DNA of 64,000 nucleotides from assembly GCA_015059405.1 (NCBI GenBank), contig SVAL01000010.1:1-64000 (forward strand), given 5' to 3'. This document shows positions 24,858-34,243 of this stretch, in pieces. Source of the stretch: Bacillota bacterium (GTDB lineage Bacteria > Bacillota_I > Bacilli_A > RF39 > UBA660). The notes under the pieces were generated by a model, which saw only the letters and a program-made list of their open reading frames with translations, had not been told where the DNA came from and made no database searches. A program made the position numbers and the translations under genes. How positions within the stretch are numbered: the first letter of the stretch is position 1; each line of letters starts with the position of its first letter.

Positions 24858-27800
24858 TTTTATTTTTAGTTTTTACTTTAGAATCTTGTTGTTCTATCTT
24901 TCCTTCTAAGGCTTTTATTTGAGTTATTCCTTGAAGATATGTACTTATATCTTTATTAATAGCAATTACTACATCTTCAGGTATACATGCTTTTTGTAGT
25001 TTGCTTACATTTTCCATAGCTGTATCTACATTTCTGGTAAGTAATGCTTGGAATAATCCCATAACATTCTTAGATAAATCTAAAGCACGATTTTCAGTAT
25101 TTCTTCCTTGAGATATAGCAAGTTCTGATTCTATTAATGGTAATAAATCATCTTTAGCCATTTCAAGAGAATTTATTGTTATAAAGTGGTTTACTATTGC
25201 TTGATTTACTTTCAACAACTCTTTTCTCATAAGTAAATTTACTGTAGCAAAACGATTTGCCTTATCATTTACAATGTGAAGGAATGATGTTGTTGTTAAG
25301 TAATCAGAATATTGTTCTTCATCATTTGAATCAATAGTTGCTAATCTTTCATTTATACTATCAATAACTGCTGTTGTTGCTTGATAATACTCTCTATTTT
25401 TCTTACTATATAATTCCATATATTTACGGATTGAATCATAACCTAATAATTCTTTTTTTAGTTGTTCTAGTTCACGATTTATTAATCTTTCTAATTCATA
25501 TAATTTATTTTTGTTAATAGTATATTTAACTTCATCTGAATTAAATACTCTTGTAAATAGACTTGCCTTTTTAGATGATGATGTAGTTGGTTCATATAAA
25601 ACATCTATTATATCTGTCATTTTACTAATAGTTGCATCAATATTAGAACTTAACATTCCAGGAAGTGCATCATGAATATATTCAGAGTGTGGAGAAAGAT
25701 CATTACCATAATCTAGAATCATTTGCATATTATCTTGTTTTAAAGGTACTACTTCTACTTTTTCTAAAGTATCTATTCTATCTTCAACAGTTAATGTATC
25801 CTCATATAATTTACAAGTATCTACTTCTCTAGATAAACGATGGTATTCACTTCCACATCCAACAGAAATACTTTTAATTGTTTCATTATCTGTAAAAATT
25901 GGTTTAAATACATTATAAACATATAAAGAAGATTTATTTGAAGTAGTTGCAAGATACTTTTTATATTGATTTAAATATGTATCATAATCTATTTTAATAT
26001 CATTTAATCCATCTAAAAAGTTTTCTGGTAGTTTTAAGAAAGATAAAACATTTTCTTTAGTAACACCATTTCTAACTAATATTTCTTTCATCTTTGTTTC
26101 ACTAGCTAATACACCTAATAATAATGAAAGGGATTCAATATCAATAGTAGGATTTAAATTATCTTTATTTAAACCTTTTATTTTTTCATTAATTCTTAAT
26201 ACATTTTGCATATATATTCTTGTTTCACTAGGATAACTATATGCATCATCATATATCTTTTTAGCTATTTGATCTCTTTCTACTTTATCTAGATATTCTT
26301 TATATAAATTATCAACATTAGCAAATGTATCATAATTTAATCCAAAATGATCTAAGAATTTATTAAAAGCAACATTACTATCGTTAAATTCTTTTGTAAA
26401 TATATTTCTAATTAGATTAAATGGATTTAATTCTTCTCTTTTTTTATCTTTATTAGCAAGACCAAACATTAATAATCCATAATCTTTAGATAATAAATCA
26501 ATATCAATATCTCCACTAAATAAATATCTTGAATCAACATTAAAATAATTACTTATTTCTTTTAAATCAAATCCTCTATCAGTTAAGAAATTCTTAGTAT
26601 CTTCACCATCAGAATAAAGAATACTTAATAAGATTGATACTGCTTGAGCTCCTCTTTTATCTAATCCCTTGCCACTTTTGATTAATTTAGGATATACGAT
26701 AGATGCTCTTTCTACTATTTTAATTGTATCAACTGGAATATCATGAAATAGTTTTTGTGTTTTTTCTAATCTTTCTTGGTTTTCTTTTTTTATAAAATAT
26801 TCTTTCATGAATGATAAGAAGTTATTAGTTAAATCTATTTCTGGGATTAATGAATTATAAATATTTTCTAAAATCATAGTCTTAGTAAAATCACGATTAC
26901 ACATATTATAACAAATGTCATCTATAGTTATTCTATTACTAGATTTATTATTATTTTCACCTTCATAAACATATTTTTTGTATTGTTCTACTAGCGTATT
27001 ACGATCTACTACTCTAGATTCAATTTCTTCTTTTGTTATGTTTAGTTTAAGTAGCTTTAATACTTTTTCGTAAGATGCTGTACTGTTATTAAAGAATGTA
27101 CTTATCTTTCCATTAAAATAGTGACTAGCTATATATAAAGCAAGTACTGCTGCATCATTATCTGTTGCTAGAATTTTATCATTATGTTTTTTTTCTAACA
27201 TTTTATCTAGTATAAGGACATATGCTTTACCTGCAAATTCGATAAAATCTCTTGTTTTTTTAGGTACATCTTTATAGAAGTTTTTGATTGTTTCTTGTTC
27301 TAATGTTTTCTTTCTATTTTCCAGTGCCCTTACAGTTTCTTGTTCTATATTTCTAAACATTTCTACATTACAATTAAATTTAGATAATAGTTTTTCTATA
27401 ACTAAACTATTAGTAAATCCTCTATCTAAAATACTCTTAACAATTGCTTGAATAGATGTTTTAGTAGGATTTAGATTTAGATTATTTCCATTAGTAAAGT
27501 ACTTTAAATATAAATTCTTAACTGCATACATATTCTTAGATGTATTTCTTACTTCACTTTCATCTATTGACATATTTAATACACTTCTTATCCTACTTAA
27601 ATCTATACCTTTTTCTTCAAATAAATATTTAAGAGCAGCTTGATTATTAAAATTGTCTTTAGATTGATCATTAGAATTATTTGAGTTTAAAAAAAGTGCA
27701 AGAAAAAGTGATAATGGTACAATATCTTCATCTATTAATTTACAAATACTATCTTTATTATATGTTAGTTTATTATATAAAATAGTTCTGATTTTTGATG

Positions 27801-28365
27801 CTGTTTCTACATACGAAACAACTGATATTGGTACTTGATTAAATACTTCTTTTTCAATTTCCTTTTCTTGTAATTGTCTTTTAGTTTCAACTGTATTTTG
27901 TAATCTTTTTTTAAAATTACTCATAGCAATTTCAGTTAATACTGTATTAAATATATAACTATTTAAATTATTACCATATTTATTATGTAAATCTACTATA
28001 ATATCTAGTGGTTGTAACCCTTGATATAAAGTATTATCATCATATTGTGGAATTAAATAATTATATTTATCATATAACGCATCTAAAGTAGGTTGATTCA
28101 TTGTATTTGCGCTTTCTAAACGATATACATTTGCACGATATCCACATTCACCTAAAAAGGCAGTATACTCTTTTAATTGACCAAGTGCATATATAGATAA
28201 ATAGTAACTTTTTGGGCCATTGTCACCAGAACAATAAGAAGTTCCTATAAAATGCAAATCATTGTTACCACCAATATATTTATTTAAATATGGTAGTAAT
28301 ATATCAAAGAACTCTGATGTTTCTTTTGGTACTATTTTTTTAAATTCTTCATAAGTTAAAGCCAT
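24844..28365 (-). CDS. giant protein with four Clp-N-like repeats and TelA-like C-terminus
   Basis: The 1173-residue protein has an unknown N-terminal domain (1-150). Four tandem helical repeats of about 170 residues then start near 174, 363, 539 and 704. Each opens like VFNQVPISVVSYVETA, FYKDVPKKTRDFIEFA or LFHDIPVDTIKIVERA. Each then has a LxLLLxxL helix (VPLSLFLALFL, AQAVSILLSIL, ESLSLLLGVL) and a GIDLSRIRSVL-type turn. That order is like a Clp N-domain repeat. Residues about 870-1120 are long helices with general similarity to TelA toxic-anion-resistance proteins (moderate to weak). Lys-rich tail. It lies 12 bases downstream of the methyltransferase gene. Confidence 0.7.
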   Translation of the reverse strand: MALTYEEFKKIVPKETSEFFDILLPYLNKYIGGNNDLHFIGTSYCSGDNGPKSYYLSIYALGQLKEYTAFLGECGYRANVYRLESANTMNQPTLDALYDKYNYLIPQYDDNTLYQGLQPLDIIVDLHNKYGNNLNSYIFNTVLTEIAMSNFKKRLQNTVETKRQLQEKEIEKEVFNQVPISVVSYVETASKIRTILYNKLTYNKDSICKLIDEDIVPLSLFLALFLNSNNSNDQSKDNFNNQAALKYLFEEKGIDLSRIRSVLNMSIDESEVRNTSKNMYAVKNLYLKYFTNGNNLNLNPTKTSIQAIVKSILDRGFTNSLVIEKLLSKFNCNVEMFRNIEQETVRALENRKKTLEQETIKNFYKDVPKKTRDFIEFAGKAYVLILDKMLEKKHNDKILATDNDAAVLALYIASHYFNGKISTFFNNSTASYEKVLKLLKLNITKEEIESRVVDRNTLVEQYKKYVYEGENNNKSSNRITIDDICYNMCNRDFTKTMILENIYNSLIPEIDLTNNFLSFMKEYFIKKENQERLEKTQKLFHDIPVDTIKIVERASIVYPKLIKSGKGLDKRGAQAVSILLSILYSDGEDTKNFLTDRGFDLKEISNYFNVDSRYLFSGDIDIDLLSKDYGLLMFGLANKDKKREELNPFNLIRNIFTKEFNDSNVAFNKFLDHFGLNYDTFANVDNLYKEYLDKVERDQIAKKIYDDAYSYPSETRIYMQNVLRINEKIKGLNKDNLNPTIDIESLSLLLGVLASETKMKEILVRNGVTKENVLSFLKLPENFLDGLNDIKIDYDTYLNQYKKYLATTSNKSSLYVYNVFKPIFTDNETIKSISVGCGSEYHRLSREVDTCKLYEDTLTVEDRIDTLEKVEVVPLKQDNMQMILDYGNDLSPHSEYIHDALPGMLSSNIDATISKMTDIIDVLYEPTTSSSKKASLFTRVFNSDEVKYTINKNKLYELERLINRELEQLKKELLGYDSIRKYMELYSKKNREYYQATTAVIDSINERLATIDSNDEEQYSDYLTTTSFLHIVNDKANRFATVNLLMRKELLKVNQAIVNHFITINSLEMAKDDLLPLIESELAISQGRNTENRALDLSKNVMGLFQALLTRNVDTAMENVSKLQKACIPEDVVIAINKDISTYLQGITQIKALEGKIEQQDSKVKTKNKTKKD

Positions 28366-28377
28366 AATAATCCCCCT

Positions 28378-29058
28378 TTATTTTTTATATTTAAAAATTA
28401 TTATTTTATGTTCTATTTGATTTTTATTTATCTTATTTGATATTTCTTTTCCATAAATAACTTCAAAACATTTTTTTGCTGTTTGTGTATTTTCAAAATT
28501 AAAATATGTATTTATTTTTTTATCTTCTATGAAGTCATGATTTATTATCCAATTATTATAATCTTGAGTTTTAGTATCTTTATCATGTCCTCTTAATATT
28601 TCAAATTCACAATTAGTATTATTTTCAACAAGAATTAATACTCCATCTTTTTTTAAGATTCTTTTTAATTCATTTAAACATTGTTCTCTTTCTTGTAAAT
28701 CAGTAATTGTACCTAATACCCAAGTAGATATGATTAAATCTACTGAATCATCTTCTATAGGGATGTTATTAAGATTAGTATTTATAAAAACAGATGTTGT
28801 TTTATGTGATTTATTTTTAGCTACTTCTAGTTGTTTATCTGATAAATCAATACCAATATATTTTTTAGAACTACTCTCTAATGTAGATAGAAACTTACCT
28901 GTACCACAACCAGCATCTACAACAATTTTATTTTCAGATAATTCTTTTAAGTAATCCCTTACTTTATTTTCTCCATCTTCAGCTTTACTAAATATTTCAT
29001 AATAGTCATTATCACCATAATAAGCTTTAGAATCTTTTAAGAGATTTTTGTATTCCAT
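28378..29058 (-). CDS. class I SAM-dependent methyltransferase
   Basis: The protein has the Rossmann motif I VVDAGCGTGKFLSTL, motif II YIGIDLSDKQL, and post-motifs IPIEDDSVDLIISTWVLGTI and LKKDGVLILVENN. The substrate is unknown. I prefer the ATG at 29058 (AGAGTGA before it) to the GTG at 29067. Its start lies inside the 3' end of the ATP-grasp gene (32-base overlap), so it is coupled to that operon. Confidence 0.85.
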   Translation of the reverse strand: MEYKNLLKDSKAYYGDNDYYEIFSKAEDGENKVRDYLKELSENKIVVDAGCGTGKFLSTLESSSKKYIGIDLSDKQLEVAKNKSHKTTSVFINTNLNNIPIEDDSVDLIISTWVLGTITDLQEREQCLNELKRILKKDGVLILVENNTNCEFEILRGHDKDTKTQDYNNWIINHDFIEDKKINTYFNFENTQTAKKCFEVIYGKEISNKINKNQIEHKIIIFKYKK

Positions 29059-30088
29059 GTTCTTCACTCTTTTCTTTTGTTTCAGGGAATATTAAGTCGA
29101 CCATATATTTAGCAATATTTTGAGATTTTCCAATGGCTGGGCGAAAATGCATATGAACTCCTGGAACTGTATTTATTTCAATAATACGATAACTATCTGG
29201 ATTTTGTTGTTGTGTAATAGAATTTGTCATAAAATCAATTCCTACATAAGGAAGTCCTGGAAAAGAATCTAACACTTGCATTCCAATTTCTATAACACTA
29301 GGATGAACTTTATCTGTATAATCGATACATATACCACCCATCGCAACATTAGAGTTTGGTCTTAAATATATTTTTTCTCCATTTTTTGGAATATCTTTAA
29401 TAGTTATTCCTTTACTTTCTATATATTTATGTAATTCATCATCAACAAGAATTTCACATAAAGCGTTAACTCTTGGATGCATTCTACTATAATTTTCTTT
29501 TTCTATAAGTTCTTCAATTGTACTTATTCCATCTCCATAAACATGAGCTGGATCACGATTTAAAACGGCATAGTCACGATTCTTAGTTACAAAAACACGA
29601 TATTCAGAAGCAGGAAAATATTCTTCAATTAAAACTTTTGTATCTATTCCTCTGTTTCTAATCATCTTTTCAATCGCATCTGATACTTCTTCATTACTTT
29701 TTAAATTTATATAAACATCATATCCGTGTGAACCATGAACTGGTTTTAATACTACTGGCGATGATATTACTCTAAATGCTTCTAAAATATAATCATGATC
29801 TCTTAAAGTAAACACTTCTCCAAGTGGTACTGATATACTATTACTTTCTAGTATTCTTTTTGTTATACCTTTATCACCAGCAAGTACTGAAACATTATAA
29901 GGCATAATTGAAGAATCACGATCATAAATTAATTCACTATGATTTTGATAAGTTGCTTTAATAAGTTCTAATTCTTCATCTAGTACTTCAACATCAATAC
30001 CTCTTTGCAACATTTCATAAATTAATATTTTTTGATTAGAATGCAAGTTCTTAAATACATTTTCCATCTTACCATCTACTTTCGCCAT
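29027..30088 (-). CDS. ATP-grasp ligase (cyanophycin synthetase/GshF-like)
   Basis: The fold is clear: pre-grasp start, then ITKRILESNSISVPLGEVF, the ATP-binding SSPVVLKPVHGSHGYDVYI, VLIEEYFPASEYRVFVTKNRDYAVLNRDPAHVYGDG and metal-binding end YVGIDFMTN...RIIEINTVPG. Enzymes of this type join a carboxylate to an amine using ATP, as in glutathione and cyanophycin synthesis. I chose the ATG at 30088 because GGAG lies 9 bases upstream. It overlaps the ESR-repeat gene by 20 bases. The location between radical SAM enzymes and a small repeat protein suggests a peptide or metabolite pathway. Confidence 0.85.
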   Translation of the reverse strand: MAKVDGKMENVFKNLHSNQKILIYEMLQRGIDVEVLDEELELIKATYQNHSELIYDRDSSIMPYNVSVLAGDKGITKRILESNSISVPLGEVFTLRDHDYILEAFRVISSPVVLKPVHGSHGYDVYINLKSNEEVSDAIEKMIRNRGIDTKVLIEEYFPASEYRVFVTKNRDYAVLNRDPAHVYGDGISTIEELIEKENYSRMHPRVNALCEILVDDELHKYIESKGITIKDIPKNGEKIYLRPNSNVAMGGICIDYTDKVHPSVIEIGMQVLDSFPGLPYVGIDFMTNSITQQQNPDSYRIIEINTVPGVHMHFRPAIGKSQNIAKYMVDLIFPETKEKSEEHGIQKSLKRF

Positions 30089-30566
30089 TATGGCTTTCTC
30101 CATCATCCCAATATGTATATCCTCTTATCTCTGGAGTTGGTTTTTTTACCATTTGTTTTATTTGTTCAATAGCACTATCTAATTCATCATTACCTTGTTG
30201 AATATGTGGTAACATTTCTTCTGCTTTAGCAACTTGTCTTTGTCTTTCTTGTTCTTCACGTGCTTGTTTTTGTAAATTTCGTAATTCTTCTATCTTTTTT
30301 CTTCGAGATTCATAAGCACTATTTACTTTTGGACTAACAGATGAATTTTTAGGCATTTCACTTTCAAGTCTTGCAATTAATGTATCTATATCATCTAAAT
30401 TATTATAATTAGGTTTAGGATTAGATTGTATTGGGTGTTGTGTTACACCTCTAGAAAAAGGTATATGTCTACTTTCACTATTTATGTTTCTACTTTCACT
30501 TGATGTTGTTTTTGGTATATAAATACTTCTTCTACTTTCACCACTACTATTTCTACTTTCTGACAT
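30069..30566 (-). CDS. small protein with repeated Glu-Ser-Arg motif
   Basis: The 165-residue protein has no family I know. Residues 1-45 are Ser/Asn/Arg-rich with ESR at about 3-5, 10-12, 23-25 and 30-32. A later YESRR and a C-terminal GESHNGESRW repeat the motif. Residues 85-145 are a charged coiled coil. Four N-terminal copies use the same codons (GAA AGT AGA). The ATG directly follows the stop of the DUF3419-like gene, and the end overlaps the ATP-grasp gene. It could be the substrate of the surrounding enzymes, or simply a disordered scaffold. Confidence 0.7.
   Translation of the reverse strand: MSESRNSSGESRRSIYIPKTTSSESRNINSESRHIPFSRGVTQHPIQSNPKPNYNNLDDIDTLIARLESEMPKNSSVSPKVNSAYESRRKKIEELRNLQKQAREEQERQRQVAKAEEMLPHIQQGNDELDSAIEQIKQMVKKPTPEIRGYTYWDDGESHNGESRW
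30075..30560 (-). repeat. five dispersed copies of GAAAGTAGA
   Basis: The 9-base word tctactttc (minus GAAAGTAGA, Glu-Ser-Arg) occurs at 30468-30476, 30489-30497, 30531-30539, 30552-30560 and 30075-30083, all in frame in the ESR protein. A further ESR near residue 89 uses other codons. Confidence 0.8.
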
Positions 30567-31382
30567 TTAAATCTCTCCTTCTACTATAATTACTCCATCT
30601 TTTATCTCTTTTTTTCCTTCAAGGGCTGTATCAATTTCTTTTATTTTTATATTTTTAAAGATTTGTTTAACTATTTTAAGGTTATCTATATCACTTCTAA
30701 AAATATCTTTATTAATATCATAGATATATGCCATATAAATGTAAGATACATTTTTTCTAAATCTATTTATTACTTTTTCATACTCTTCTAAGATATTTTC
30801 TTTAAAAATTAAATCTAAATAATCAGATATGTTAGATAAAAACATATAATCATATTTTTCATTTATTTCTAACTCTTCAACACTACAATTAATAAATTTA
30901 ATATCCACATCTGATAATTTGCTTTTTATAATATCATATTTTTCTTTATTTAGATAGATATTTTGTTTTCTTTTAGAATCTGAATTAAAATATTTTGTAT
31001 TAAATAAATTAGATTTTCTAAGAAGTAGTCCATTATCGTACTTTAACATTTCTTTTTCCCAAAACTCTTTTGTATCTTTAGGAAGAACTAGACTTTTAAT
31101 AAAATCATAATTTAGGCTGTTTTCATTTTCATATAAAAATATTTCTTCAAATTCTTCATAACTTAATTTTTCTATTGCTTTTAGTTTTAAATCCATAAAG
31201 TATTTAGATAGGATATTTATATCAAATGTTAATATTTTAGTAGCACCTTTTAAAATAGCATTTATAATGTGATCTGATGATGCAGTAACTGTTATTATCT
31301 TTTTATTAGTTAAATCAAGTTCATCCATATACCCTTTAATATTTTCAGTTGTAAAAAGATAAATACTATTAAATTTTTCCAT
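30567..31382 (-). CDS. DUF3419-like (3-amino-3-carboxypropyl transferase-like) protein
   Basis: The N-terminal half matches the DUF3419/BtaA pattern: KKIITVTASSDHIINAIL, then ATKILTFDINILSKYFMDLK and LKAIEKLSYEEFEEIFL. The later IKFINCSVEEL and YDYMFLSNISDYLDLIF fit the SAM-binding core. BtaA-type enzymes move the 3-amino-3-carboxypropyl group from SAM to a nucleophile. The ATG at 31382 is preferred over 31394, where the GGG abuts the start. It overlaps the radical SAM fusion gene upstream and abuts the ESR gene downstream, so it is deep inside the operon. Confidence 0.6.
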   Translation of the reverse strand: MEKFNSIYLFTTENIKGYMDELDLTNKKIITVTASSDHIINAILKGATKILTFDINILSKYFMDLKLKAIEKLSYEEFEEIFLYENENSLNYDFIKSLVLPKDTKEFWEKEMLKYDNGLLLRKSNLFNTKYFNSDSKRKQNIYLNKEKYDIIKSKLSDVDIKFINCSVEELEINEKYDYMFLSNISDYLDLIFKENILEEYEKVINRFRKNVSYIYMAYIYDINKDIFRSDIDNLKIVKQIFKNIKIKEIDTALEGKKEIKDGVIIVEGEI

Positions 31383-32811
31383 AACAGATACCATCCCTTT
31401 TATCTTTAGTAAACTTTTCTAGTTGTGGTTCATTTAGAAGTTCTTCTAATGTACTATTTTTTAAAGATTTATTTGATATACATCCTCTATTATTTTCATA
31501 TACCCAAGGACATGGACTTATATTTCCAAAATTATTAATATAAAGAAATTTATCACCAGCTGGACATCGTTTTATGAAATTTGGTTGAACTTTAAAATTG
31601 TAATTAACAATTATATTATCTTGATGTTTGTCTTTTAGAATATCTAGTTCTTTTAATAACTCTTGATTATCTCTTTTCTTAATTTGTGATTTATCTTGGT
31701 TTGATACTGGTTCCATAATTGAAAAGATTATTTCATCAGCATAGTTTTTTGATATGTTGATTATTTCTTCTAAATTATTTTCATTATTAGAATGAATAAC
31801 ACAACCAATTCTTATTTTATTTTTGGATTTTTTTAAGTATTCTAATCCTCTAATAGTAGATTCATATGTGTTTTTACCTCTAACCTTTTCATGTTCATAT
31901 TTATTTCCATCCAGGCTGACATGAATCATTTTTAAATTAATTTTATTTAATTCTTCTACTACTTTAGGTGTAATTAATGATGCATTTGTTGAAATATCAA
32001 CGACCATTTTATTACTAGAGTATTTTAATATTTCAATAATATCTTTTCTTAAAAATGGTTCACCACCAGTTATCTTTAAATGTTTAAAGCCACGCTTTTC
32101 TAATTCATCTATAATATGAAAACATTCATTTGTTGTTAATTCACCTTTTATAAGTTCTTTATTACACGAAAAGATACAATAAGAGCACCCGTAGTTACAA
32201 CTATGAGTAATTTCCCAAATAGCTTTTGATTCGTTATTTGGTAGAGTAAATTTACATTCCATTGAATTTATAAAATTATTTATTTCATTCATATTTATCA
32301 CATCTTTTATTATTAATATTTTATTATTTTTATAATTTTCTAAATTTATTTCTTGTAGTTTAAATCTTTTTAAAATATCTTCTTTAGATAAGTCACTATT
32401 TTTTAATCTTGCTAATCTAATTTCTTTATCTATATCTAAATAGATTATCTTGTCAAAATATTTTTCTAAATTATCATTTAGTATTAAAGCCCAATCTATT
32501 AAAATAGTTTTATTTTTATATTTACTTATTTCTTTAAATAAATACTCATATAAAATCTTTTTATATTTACTCATGTATTCTTCATTAGAATAAATATATT
32601 TGTTTAATATTAAAGAATCTATTTTTTTATATTTTTTTAGTTCTTTTATTTGCTCTTTAATTTCATTTATATATTCTTTATTTTGATAAAGACCTCTTCG
32701 AAAAATGTCGATATCAATATAAATAAAATCTTTATTTAGTTTTAATATTTTTTTAGAAAGTGTTGTTTTACCTGAAGACATCCCACCAGTTATACCAATT
32801 AATCTATTCAT
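31369..32811 (-). CDS. fusion: CoaE-like P-loop kinase + radical SAM/SPASM-like enzyme
   Basis: The protein (480 residues from the ATG at 32811) has two parts. Residues 1-190 resemble dephospho-CoA or nucleotide kinases: LIGITGGMSSGKTT (Walker A), IYIDIDIFRRG and DKIIYLDIDKEIRLARL. Residues 195-480 are a radical SAM enzyme with CNYGCSYC, LKITGGEPFLRKD and a C-terminal Cys-rich CPAGDKFLYI...ISPCPWV...GCISN region like SPASM/twitch auxiliary clusters. I know of no standard family with this fusion. It overlaps both neighbours by a few bases. Confidence 0.85.
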   Translation of the reverse strand: MNRLIGITGGMSSGKTTLSKKILKLNKDFIYIDIDIFRRGLYQNKEYINEIKEQIKELKKYKKIDSLILNKYIYSNEEYMSKYKKILYEYLFKEISKYKNKTILIDWALILNDNLEKYFDKIIYLDIDKEIRLARLKNSDLSKEDILKRFKLQEINLENYKNNKILIIKDVINMNEINNFINSMECKFTLPNNESKAIWEITHSCNYGCSYCIFSCNKELIKGELTTNECFHIIDELEKRGFKHLKITGGEPFLRKDIIEILKYSSNKMVVDISTNASLITPKVVEELNKINLKMIHVSLDGNKYEHEKVRGKNTYESTIRGLEYLKKSKNKIRIGCVIHSNNENNLEEIINISKNYADEIIFSIMEPVSNQDKSQIKKRDNQELLKELDILKDKHQDNIIVNYNFKVQPNFIKRCPAGDKFLYINNFGNISPCPWVYENNRGCISNKSLKNSTLEELLNEPQLEKFTKDKRDGICYGKI

Positions 32812-34156
32812 ACCAACACATCCCATATTTTATTGGTGTAAATGATACTATTTTTGTATCTTTTTCTTTGTTGTTATAGCAATTCCAATTAACATCATTT
32901 GTTATTACGATATAGTTATTTTCTTTTAGTACATTTAAAATATTCTTTATTTCACTTTCTATTTCTTTATTTTCAATATTAGGTTTATTACTATGAATGT
33001 ACTGAGTCTTATTTAGAATATTTTTATTTTCTAAATAGATAGGTGTACCTACTCTATATGCTAAATAATGTAGTCTTACTTCATGAGGTTGTAGTTCTAA
33101 AATTAAGTTTTTTGTTTTTATAACATCTTCTTTTGTAGTAGTTGGATAATCTAAAATAAAACTAGTTCTAATACGGTATCCTATTTTCTTGGTTTCTTTA
33201 ATTGTTTCTTTTATTTCATCTAAATCCATATCTTTATGCATTAGTTTTAAAATTCTACTACTACCAGTTTCTATTCCAAAATGTATCCATCTAAAACCTA
33301 CTTGATACATTCTTTTAACTGTTTCTTTATCAAAACATTTTATACTACATAAACATCCATATAGACATTTAACATTTCTTTTTTCTATTTCATTACATAT
33401 ATCTAAAACTCTATTTTTATTAACTAAGAAATTATCATCTAAAAACATAATCTTTTTAGTTTGATAAATATTAATTAACATTTCTATTTCATCTACTACT
33501 TCTTTTGCATCTTTACAACTCCATGTACCAAAGAAATATGGTGTTGAGCAAAATTTACATGTACCAATACATCCACGTGATGTAATCATTGTTCTTGTAT
33601 CCATATATTTATTTAAGTCTAATAAGTTTCTGTTTGGTATAGGTAATTTATTAAATTCATTTTTTACTTTTTCTTCTTTAGTTATAATAATTTCATTTTT
33701 ATCTTTAAAAATTAAATTAGATATCTTTTTTAAATTATCTATATCATTTATATTTCTTATACATTCATTTATTTTATAATCAGCTATTCCTTTTATAATT
33801 AAATCAATTCCGTTATTTAAAAATTCTTCATAGTAAAAAGATGGGGTTTTACCAATGATAATAGTTTTGATATTGGTATTATTTTTTTTAGATTTTTTTA
33901 TAGTTTCAAAGATATTTATTTTAGCCTCACTAGTATGAAGTGGCAATTGATAATCATAAACAAATACTAATATATTAGCTTCTTTTAAATAATTAGATAT
34001 ATCATTATTCATATCATTTAAATCCATATCTATAACTGTTACATAATCATATTCTTGTTTTATAATTGTTGCGATATTTAAAACATCAATTGGTTCAGCA
34101 ATAATAGATTTATTAGTGAAAGGTTTATTAGCAGGATTAATAACTAATATATTCAT
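32804..34156 (-). CDS. B12-binding-domain-like radical SAM protein
   Basis: Residues 1-150 look like a cobalamin-binding fold (VINPANKPF, then IDVLNIATIIKQ, VTVIDMDLND) but without the classic DxHxxG. Residues 185-400 are radical SAM: SRGCIGTCKFCSTPYF (cluster Cys at about 196, 200, 203), IMFLDDNFLVNK and FGIETGSSRIL with a DELIKETI-like helix, as in the MiaB/elongator-like group. The ATG at 34156 follows AAGGGG at 8 bases; a GTG at 34165 overlaps that site. It heads the operon. Confidence 0.85.
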   Translation of the reverse strand: MNILVINPANKPFTNKSIIAEPIDVLNIATIIKQEYDYVTVIDMDLNDMNNDISNYLKEANILVFVYDYQLPLHTSEAKINIFETIKKSKKNNTNIKTIIIGKTPSFYYEEFLNNGIDLIIKGIADYKINECIRNINDIDNLKKISNLIFKDKNEIIITKEEKVKNEFNKLPIPNRNLLDLNKYMDTRTMITSRGCIGTCKFCSTPYFFGTWSCKDAKEVVDEIEMLINIYQTKKIMFLDDNFLVNKNRVLDICNEIEKRNVKCLYGCLCSIKCFDKETVKRMYQVGFRWIHFGIETGSSRILKLMHKDMDLDEIKETIKETKKIGYRIRTSFILDYPTTTKEDVIKTKNLILELQPHEVRLHYLAYRVGTPIYLENKNILNKTQYIHSNKPNIENKEIESEIKNILNVLKENNYIVITNDVNWNCYNNKEKDTKIVSFTPIKYGMCWYE

Positions 34157-34184
34157 GATTATCACCCCTTAAATAGTGCTTTAT

Positions 34185-34212
34185 ATTATAACATAAAAAC
34201 TTATATTTACAA
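34185..34212 (-). promoter_or_regulatory. promoter of the radical SAM operon
   Basis: Minus strand TTGTAA (34212-34207), 16-bp spacer and TATAAT (34190-34185), 28 bases before the start codon at 34156. The -35 sits at the foot of the upstream terminator. Confidence 0.65.
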
Positions 34213-34243
34213 AGAAAAAAGAGGTTTTATTAACCTCTTTTAT
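34211..34243 (-). terminator. intrinsic terminator
   Basis: AAAGAGGTT/AACCTCTTT stem (34218-34240) with T-rich tail closes the zinc-ribbon protein operon. Confidence 0.8.

Noticed and set aside
30069-30566. Certain RiPP precursor
   Set aside because: The protein is long, has a coiled coil and its repeats lie mostly at the N-terminus, which is unusual for a core peptide. I keep it only as a possibility.
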